From assembly GCA_035373905.1 (NCBI GenBank), contig DAOSOK010000066.1, positions 1-14,504 of the forward strand: a stretch of DNA of 14,504 nucleotides, read 5' to 3'. This DNA is from Candidatus Ozemobacteraceae bacterium (lineage in GTDB: Bacteria > Muiribacteriota > Ozemobacteria > Ozemobacterales > Ozemobacteraceae). The notes beneath the pieces were generated by a model. That model saw only the letters and a list, made by a program, of their open reading frames with translations, searched no databases and was not told the DNA's origin. The position numbers and the translations under genes were made by a program. Positions 6,204 to 12,230 of this stretch are shown here, piece by piece (within the stretch, counting starts at the first letter, position 1; each line of letters opens with the position of its first letter).

Positions 6204-7016
6204 ATGAATATACAATACGACAACCGGTATCGCGCCCTTATGGCAGGGCGCGTCGCGCTTCGTGCGGGGGCTCTCCTGCGAACGAATTTTCTCGGCACGA
6301 GCACCATCGAATTCAAGGGCGCGACGGACCTCGTCACCGAGTCCGACTATGCTTCCGAACGCCTCATTCGCGAAGAACTGTCGCGGATGTTTCCAGACGA
6401 ACCGTTCATGGGCGAGGAAGGCGGTGGCGCGCCGCACGATGCCGAACGGGTCTGGATCGCTGACCCGCTCGACGGAACGACGAATTTCGCGCACCGACTT
6501 CCCCACTTCGCCGTATCGATCGGATACTGCGAGCACGGAGAACCGGTCGCCGGGGCCGTCTATCAGCCCGTCACCGACGACCTCTTCTACGGCTGGAAAG
6601 GCGGCGGCGCCTGGCGGAACGGCAAGCGGATCCATGTCTCGACCCAGACCGAACTCGGCAGGGCACTTGCCGTGACGGGCTTCCCCTACGACCCCTCGGG
6701 CGCTCTCGACGCGATCGTCGCCCGCGTCAAATCCGTCATGCCGCGCACCCAGGGCCTGCGCCGCCTCGGTTCGGCATCGATGGATCTGTGCTACACCGCG
6801 GCCGGCCTGTTTGATTTCTTCTGGGAAACCACCCTCAAGCCGTGGGACGTCGCCGCCGGGTTTCTCCTCGTCCGCGAAGCCGGCGGAACGATCACGAACT
6901 TTTCCGGCGGTCCCGCCCCCCTCAACGGCGGAGAAATGCTCGCCTCAAACGGAAACCTGCATGACCAGGCCCTCAGAATCATTACATACGAATCAATTTG
7001 CGTTCGCTCCGGATGA
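6204..7016 (+). CDS. Inositol-monophosphatase family protein (SuhB-like)
   Basis: Predicted 270-residue protein of standard family length. Family members are Mg2+-dependent, Li+-sensitive phosphatases acting on inositol-1-phosphate or related sugar or nucleotide phosphates in the cytosol. All metal-site landmarks are present: DLVTESDYASE (42-52), GEEGGG (70-75, first metal-binding Glu), WIADPLDGTTNF (84-95, the D..D.TT signature) and KPWDVAAGFLLVREAGG (212-228, last metal-binding Asp at 215). The ATG at 6204 is chosen because AGGA lies 6 nt upstream and the protein then begins at the usual first helix. The frame stays open to 5685, but that extension is antisense to the glycosyltransferase. 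The last ten residues (ITYESICVRSG) extend slightly beyond the family core. The exact substrate is unknown. It could supply inositol or work on a sugar phosphate for envelope glycolipids, but the link to the divergent neighbour is only positional. Confidence 0.93.
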   Translation: MNIQYDNRYRALMAGRVALRAGALLRTNFLGTSTIEFKGATDLVTESDYASERLIREELSRMFPDEPFMGEEGGGAPHDAERVWIADPLDGTTNFAHRLPHFAVSIGYCEHGEPVAGAVYQPVTDDLFYGWKGGGAWRNGKRIHVSTQTELGRALAVTGFPYDPSGALDAIVARVKSVMPRTQGLRRLGSASMDLCYTAAGLFDFFWETTLKPWDVAAGFLLVREAGGTITNFSGGPAPLNGGEMLASNGNLHDQALRIITYESICVRSG

Positions 7017-7030
7017 TGACACGCGGAACG

Positions 7031-9268
7031 TCAAAGCAGAGGGGGGGCTAGGGAGCCGTTTTCCGCAATACCTTCACGATCGTTGTTTTCCGAGGTATTC
7101 AGCGGCCGAATACGTCCCGTAAAACGGCGAAACATGATCGGCTGTTTCCTCCAGGGAGCCGGTAGCGAAATACGCCATCGTTCTTTGTTGTCCGTTTCAA
7201 TGACCATGAACATCCCCGGATCATCGACTTCGACAATGTTCCCTTCGATGTCTTGAGAGGCGGAACTCAATGATGGAGTCGGAGAAACCGGATCGGCGGA
7301 AGGACGGAAGAAAACATATAATATACTGGCAAGAATACATACGAAAAGCGCGATTGTTCCCACCAGTGTGTTCGAAACCCTGGAAGGATGATTCGTTCGG
7401 GCTTGTTCCTCGTGCTGCTGCGACATCCTTCGCTGGACTGAACAACTTGCTCTTGATGCCGGTGGATGTAACATGATTTGAAGATCTTTTTCTGATGCGA
7501 GCCCGAATTCACGGCATATCGTGAGCGTCTCTTGGATGGCATTCGAAGCTTTGTTCTGTAATTCAGGATAGCCTGAATGTTGAAGCTGGGATAACAAGGG
7601 AAGATTTTGGACATCCGGGTTCGACAAAAAAAGCGCCAAGGCGCCGTCCCAGAACTCTGAAGAGTTGTGTTTCAGACATGCTTCTGTGAGACACCCTCGA
7701 ACCTTTGTGAAATCGAGCCAGGGGAGACAGCAGAGAATACCCATGGCAACATGCTGTCGAGTATCGAGTAATAGCGAAGAAACGAAGGAATGGGCGGCGA
7801 ACGGTTCGGCACTTTTCAGCGCCTTCATGCACGCTTGCTTTACTTCCATCGATTTGCTTCCCCAGAATTTCCCGAGACGCTCAAGGAGCCATTCTTCATC
7901 AATGCTCCCGAGACATGACACGGCTGCGGCAACGACCTGGTCATCCGGTCTGTCGAGGCAGTTTCGAATTTGCGGGATGGCCTGTCTCAAGCCACGTCTT
8001 CCGATGATGCGAATTGCCTGGATCAAGGAGCGGCTTTCAGAGCGGCGATCTCCTACCGTGTGCAATACCATCGCATCGGTGGCATCGTTCTCCGAAACAT
8101 CCATGTCCGCGGGAAGAGCCTCTTCAGTCATTGGTGGTTTCGAACAGGATCGTTCTGATGGTTTTTGAAATTGCGCATCCGAAGATGGACTGACTTCTGA
8201 ACGTTCACCGGTGTCTTTTCGCTCGTCGAATCCCGATCGCTGAGGGTGGTTCAAAACACCGTCGGATGGTGTGTCGGTCGATGCGATCGCTCCGCGCTCC
8301 ATGGCAAAAGAGGTGCGACATCGATCTTCCCAGGCTTTCAGCTTTTCCAGATACAAATTTGTTTGCCCTTCCAACTGGCCCGAACCAGATAGATGCTCAA
8401 TCACTTCCTGCCGGAAACGAAGAAGGATTTGACCTTTATTCGGGTCAGCACGAACGATAAGGTTAGTCAGAGCAATGGGGGTTTGGAGAGTCGGATTCAT
8501 CACCAAGATGAGCCCTGCCTGTTCGATGAGGTCAGGGCGAACTTCCTGAGCCAGAAAATCGAAGATCAGATCTCTCACCAATTCGAACGGCATCAGCATG
8601 GAAGTCTGAAGTGCCAGACTGCGTGTATGCATACCGCGTGAGAGGAGCATCTGATGGAGGTGGTGGCAGGCTTCGTCCGGGTTGGTTGCAACGAGCCCTG
8701 TTACGGCCAGAAGGCGGAGCCCGACGTCCTGCGAATCAAGAAACATGATGAGGTCGGGGGCAAGCCGCTTGTCATCAATGCGGATGAGAATTCTGAGAGC
8801 GAGGGACCGAACGAGGCAGGATGAATTTTTCAGAAACTGCCGCAGATCATCGAAATCCGATTCGGTCCAAAAATTCTGGAACACACGGAGGATCGTTGAG
8901 CAAAGGAGGGGCGGCGGATGTGAGGAGAGCATCTTTCTTGCGTTGTCCAGCCAGCCGGATTTTTCCTCCTCAGCCATGGTTGACAGGCGGCGTATCAAAT
9001 CGGACGGCTGTTCATTTGCGATGGATTCGGCAGAGACGGGTGACTGGATCGGTTGTCCCCCAGCGTGAAGATCGAGGGCATGTCGAAGCAACATGCGACA
9101 TTCTTCATCAGGATCCTCGGCAAGGCATTTCTTGAGCGTTGCCTCCCATTCTGAAGGAAAACCTTGCTGAAGCAGCTTCTCGATTGCCATCAGGCGAATG
9201 CTTCGAAACGGAGCATGAAGTTCGTTCAGCACATGAGAGTTGTGTAAAATCGATTTTTCGAAAGTCAT
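7031..9268 (-). CDS. HEAT-repeat protein with C-terminal membrane anchor
   Basis: Predicted 745-residue protein with no signal peptide. Residues 1-320 are helical repeats of HEAT type (for example FRSIRLMAIEKLLQQG, LVRSLALRILIRIDDKRLAPDLIMFL, VGLRLLAVTGLVATNPDEA). Residues 325-400 are a charged, Ser/Pro/Glu-rich linker. A second HEAT block follows (about 405-610, with LIQAIRIIGRRGLRQAIPQIRNCL and DQVVAAAVSCLGSIDEEWLLERL). One membrane segment, TLVGTIALFVCILASILYVFF, lies at 634-653. Residues 672-722 are a short beta-rich domain (IEGNIVEVDD, MFMVIETDNKERWRISL, RFTGRIRPL). HEAT arrays are protein-binding scaffolds. If the N-terminus is cytosolic, the tail domain faces the periplasm. The ATG at 9266-9268 has a poor ribosome site, and ATG at 9188-9190 is the alternative. 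The stop is 14 bp from the converging phosphatase stop. Confidence 0.82.
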   Translation of the reverse strand: MTFEKSILHNSHVLNELHAPFRSIRLMAIEKLLQQGFPSEWEATLKKCLAEDPDEECRMLLRHALDLHAGGQPIQSPVSAESIANEQPSDLIRRLSTMAEEEKSGWLDNARKMLSSHPPPLLCSTILRVFQNFWTESDFDDLRQFLKNSSCLVRSLALRILIRIDDKRLAPDLIMFLDSQDVGLRLLAVTGLVATNPDEACHHLHQMLLSRGMHTRSLALQTSMLMPFELVRDLIFDFLAQEVRPDLIEQAGLILVMNPTLQTPIALTNLIVRADPNKGQILLRFRQEVIEHLSGSGQLEGQTNLYLEKLKAWEDRCRTSFAMERGAIASTDTPSDGVLNHPQRSGFDERKDTGERSEVSPSSDAQFQKPSERSCSKPPMTEEALPADMDVSENDATDAMVLHTVGDRRSESRSLIQAIRIIGRRGLRQAIPQIRNCLDRPDDQVVAAAVSCLGSIDEEWLLERLGKFWGSKSMEVKQACMKALKSAEPFAAHSFVSSLLLDTRQHVAMGILCCLPWLDFTKVRGCLTEACLKHNSSEFWDGALALFLSNPDVQNLPLLSQLQHSGYPELQNKASNAIQETLTICREFGLASEKDLQIMLHPPASRASCSVQRRMSQQHEEQARTNHPSRVSNTLVGTIALFVCILASILYVFFRPSADPVSPTPSLSSASQDIEGNIVEVDDPGMFMVIETDNKERWRISLPAPWRKQPIMFRRFTGRIRPLNTSENNDREGIAENGSLAPPLL

Positions 9269-9383
9269 ATTGGCATGCAGACCTGTAGAATGGCTCAGAC
9301 CGCCCTGCTTTACTCAACGCCGCTTCGCCGGTCCGAAAACGTCGGCGACCATGGAACCGTGTTCGCGATTCGTGAAGACATAA

Positions 9384-9389
9384 ACTATA
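9384..9389 (-). promoter_or_regulatory. Candidate -10 box of the HEAT-repeat gene
   Basis: The minus strand reads TATAGT (five of six -10 bases), 116 nt ahead of the ATG. The best -35 candidate, TTGCGC 18 nt upstream, matches only three of six bases. The overlapping plus-strand TATACT (9386-9391) is an equally good -10 for the other direction, so orientation is uncertain. Confidence 0.25.
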
Positions 9390-9596
9390 CTCGCTGTCGC
9401 ATGAGGAGCGCAACTCAGACCGGTATCAGCCAGGAACTCTCACGATGAGCACCGAAGCTGGTTCCCGGGTGGCCATGGTCTGAATCTTTGTCGGGGCCGG
9501 CGCCTCCGAACGGCAACGTTCATCAGGAAAGGCTCCGTTTGCTGAGTGCGAACTGCTGCGGTTTTGCAGATGTCTTTCTCTCGCAAACGTCATTCA

Positions 9597-9605
9597 TGGT
9601 AGAAT
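9597..9605 (+). promoter_or_regulatory. Extended -10 promoter candidate
   Basis: TGGTAGAAT is an extended -10 element (TG, one base, then TAGAAT with five of six consensus bases). Such promoters tolerate a weak -35, and none is obvious here. The start would be near 9612, giving a leader of about 100 nt that contains the AT-rich tandem repeat at 9650-9673. Confidence 0.45.
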
Positions 9606-9649
9606 ATCAACGAGTCTGTCAGAAATCTCGTGGAAATTCCGAATGGCAT

Positions 9650-9673
9650 AGTATATATGACAGTATATATGCG
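9650..9673 (+). repeat. AT-rich 12-bp tandem repeat
   Basis: AGTATATATG occurs at 9650-9659 and 9662-9671 with 12-bp period, differing only in the last two bases of each unit (AC, CG). It ends 41 bp before the start codon of the exported-protein gene. Each copy contains TATATA, so it could be a doubled -10-like element or paired binding sites about one helical turn apart. Confidence 0.7.
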
Positions 9674-9714
9674 TGCCGTGTCATCCGCCATCATTTCTTC
9701 CCGAAGGAGTGGCC

Positions 9715-12222
9715 ATGCATTATATATCTCCGAGGAAAGCCGTTTCCATGGTTCTCGTCTTTCTTCTCATCCTCGAGCCGGCGATGATCCAAGCAATCGA
9801 TCTGAGCCCGTTAGGAATTCAAACGATACGAGAGCAGAATGTACGGATCGGCGTTCAAACTCCGGAGTCCGAACTGCTTCTGCCGCACGAACAGCTCGAG
9901 CTGATCATCAAACAATTCGGAAGAACCCAACAGGAACTCGAGGATCAGGCTCTTGCCGAGGCCATGTTCATCCTGCTGCATACCTATGATCTGTTCACCC
10001 AGGAAGCGGCCGAGACATTTTCTTTTTTGGGGGCCATCCAGGATTTCCGCAGTCAATGGGGAAATATGCGCGGAACAAGCGATCTCCCCGGTGCTTCGAG
10101 GGCTGTCGGAGCTCTCGGTAGTCTTCTCGATGATTTTGTCGTCCATATCACGTCATTCTTCGTGGCGGAATCCGGAAAACCGCATGCGCGGACGTTCATT
10201 CAAAACTGTTGGAATGCATTGGCGGCTTCATCGAAACGATTCGACCAGCTATGGAAAACTGGCAAAGCTCCTGTGAATCAGGTGATCCAGGTGCTCGACA
10301 ACTTTTCCGGCACACCTGACAGTTGGGATACAACCAAAGGATGGGTACGGTGGCTGAAAAAGGTCGGTCAGGGTCAGTCGGCCCAGACTGCCGCTGAGAA
10401 CATCGCGAATACGGCCATGTCGATCGGAGTTGCCTTTTACCTGATCGGAATCTTCACTTCGGTTACGACCCTGTTAACAAGTGAAGATACTCGCGGCGGG
10501 GCTCGTCTGTTTTCTTACGAAAATGTGAAAACCACCGTCGATTTGTATTTTTCCTACGTTGCGCTCGTTTTCATGCTCGTCCCGTCAAACCCTATCTCCA
10601 TGATCGCGGGCTTCGTGATGTTGGCTGAAGCGCTGATCGTCCGCCCTACGCTCGATTATATCGGAGATCGCCGCCAGGCGTGGGTGAAGGCATATAAAAG
10701 TTCACATTTGTTTCTCTATAATAAAGATGACGTTTATCGGAAATTTTTTGAAGGAAAGGACTCGCTCAAGCCCGAGGAACGTTCGTTGGCCTGGGTGAAG
10801 GCGGACAAACTCTATCCGCCGATCCTCAACTCTCAGCCGGCTTCAGCAGGGGAAGTCAAGAAGCGGTTGATCGATGTCTATACCGCCGCCCGTCATCAGG
10901 GAATACTGATGGCATACTACCAAAGCCCGCGCCGTGACACGTCGCAGTTTCCATCCTATTCCCTCATTCAACTCAAGCAAATGTGGAAGCAGAAAGCGGA
11001 TTACATGAGCTGGAAACCCGACAAAGAGAATCTAAAACAGAATATCGAAACCGATCCGAATTACAAGAAGATGGTCGATGCGGTGAACAAACCATCGAGA
11101 AGCAATCCGGTCACGTCAAACAAGCGCTTTCTCGCCACAGCAAAACAGGCAAAAGAGTTATGTTTCTTCAATCCTGACTTTGCGCTGATCTGGCGACTCA
11201 GGCAATACGGCGGCGCGAAAGTCAACGCCATTGTCAGTCAAGACCCCTTTTTCGGCCTGGTCTATCTGCGCATGCAACAGGCTCCGTTTCACTATTTGCC
11301 TTTGCTGGAAAACCAGGATTGGACCTCGTCCGTGTTACGTGCCGGCTTGTCGGCGGATATGTTCCTCTCCGGCGTGAAAACATTAGCCAGCCTGTACTCG
11401 ATGTTGAAGATGCTCAGTCCGGCGAATGAAGAGATGGCACAAAAATCGGTGAAAGAATTCGATCACGTCTGGCGCGCCATCTTTGAGGGGCGAAAATTGA
11501 GCCGGCTCGTCGGGCGTCTCATCGCCTATGCCGACGACCCGTCGAAATTGCCGAAAGATCTCGAATCCGAACTCCGTGAGGCGGATGTTCTCGATGATGC
11601 GACCCTGACGGCTCTTCGTTCCTGCAAGTCATCGAGCGAATTTGCCGGCAAAATCGGACCTCGTTTGCGCTATCTCAGCTGGCGTTGGCCCGGGCTGTTG
11701 GGGTATGCCGCAGTCGCAGCTGTGACGCTTGGATATACGTACAAGAAGGCTATCGACCGGCACGCGATCCTGAAAGCCTATCTTGACGTGCGTGCTGAAG
11801 CACTAAATACTCCTCAGACCATTCCCCTGCAATCTCTGAGACGCTTCCTGATCGAGGGGAAATGCCTTGAAAGCGAGAATCAGTTTCAGGATTGGTTGGC
11901 TGGCATTCACCCCCCGGCAGCCGATTATCAGCATTATCTGAATCTCTGCCGGCAGGAAATCGGCACAGGCCTTATGCTCAATCAGCTTTTTCAGGGCGAT
12001 ACGGACGCTGCATCGTATATTCGCAAGACACTGTCAGAGGCGAATGCTGCTCTCGGCGAATGGAAAAAACTGGCGGACAAGCTTGATGGCATCGGGATAA
12101 AAGTCAAATGGCCGTCCAGCCATAAAATGTATGGGCCGTATGAGTTTCCGGCTAACATCAGTTTGAGTGTTCCGATCAAGGATGTGACGACGCGAGTACG
12201 AGCAGCTTCTTCAAATCATTGA
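9715..12222 (+). CDS. Large exported/membrane protein, unknown family
   Basis: Predicted 835-residue protein. The ATG at 9715 is chosen because AAGGAG lies 5 nt upstream and it yields a signal peptide (MHYISPRKAVSMVLVFLLILEPAMIQA, cleavage near residue 27). The frame opens further at 9673 without such support. Further hydrophobic segments are at about 231-254 (IANTAMSIGVAFYLIGIFTSVTTLL), 274-310 (one or two segments, DLYFSYVALVFMLVP and NPISMIAGFVMLAEALIV) and 659-675 (PGLLGYAAVAAVTLGYT). The rest is soluble and mostly helical, with polar and charged stretches around 320-470. I see no catalytic motif or family signature. The stop is followed 8 bp later by the start of another large envelope-type gene, so the two are almost certainly co-transcribed and perhaps translationally coupled. 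A structural or assembly role at the inner membrane is a guess from topology. Confidence 0.85.
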   Translation: MHYISPRKAVSMVLVFLLILEPAMIQAIDLSPLGIQTIREQNVRIGVQTPESELLLPHEQLELIIKQFGRTQQELEDQALAEAMFILLHTYDLFTQEAAETFSFLGAIQDFRSQWGNMRGTSDLPGASRAVGALGSLLDDFVVHITSFFVAESGKPHARTFIQNCWNALAASSKRFDQLWKTGKAPVNQVIQVLDNFSGTPDSWDTTKGWVRWLKKVGQGQSAQTAAENIANTAMSIGVAFYLIGIFTSVTTLLTSEDTRGGARLFSYENVKTTVDLYFSYVALVFMLVPSNPISMIAGFVMLAEALIVRPTLDYIGDRRQAWVKAYKSSHLFLYNKDDVYRKFFEGKDSLKPEERSLAWVKADKLYPPILNSQPASAGEVKKRLIDVYTAARHQGILMAYYQSPRRDTSQFPSYSLIQLKQMWKQKADYMSWKPDKENLKQNIETDPNYKKMVDAVNKPSRSNPVTSNKRFLATAKQAKELCFFNPDFALIWRLRQYGGAKVNAIVSQDPFFGLVYLRMQQAPFHYLPLLENQDWTSSVLRAGLSADMFLSGVKTLASLYSMLKMLSPANEEMAQKSVKEFDHVWRAIFEGRKLSRLVGRLIAYADDPSKLPKDLESELREADVLDDATLTALRSCKSSSEFAGKIGPRLRYLSWRWPGLLGYAAVAAVTLGYTYKKAIDRHAILKAYLDVRAEALNTPQTIPLQSLRRFLIEGKCLESENQFQDWLAGIHPPAADYQHYLNLCRQEIGTGLMLNQLFQGDTDAASYIRKTLSEANAALGEWKKLADKLDGIGIKVKWPSSHKMYGPYEFPANISLSVPIKDVTTRVRAASSNH

Positions 12223-12230
12223 TCTCTCGT

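Larger units (their letters stand above)
9269..9714. other. 446-bp divergent intergenic region
   Basis: It separates the HEAT-repeat gene (-) from the large exported-protein gene (+). It contains the candidate promoters at 9384-9389 and 9597-9605 and the AT-rich repeat at 9650-9673, each listed separately. Several short frames exist, including a 12-codon ATG-to-TGA frame at 9445-9483 with an AGGA 10 nt upstream. None has enough support to be called a gene. It is AT-richer toward the right end. Confidence 0.6.

Noticed and set aside
9445..9483. 12-codon frame as a possible leader peptide
   Set aside because: It has an AGGA upstream, but there is no run of regulatory codons and no paired attenuator stems, and it lies upstream of the preferred promoter. 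Chance is likely.
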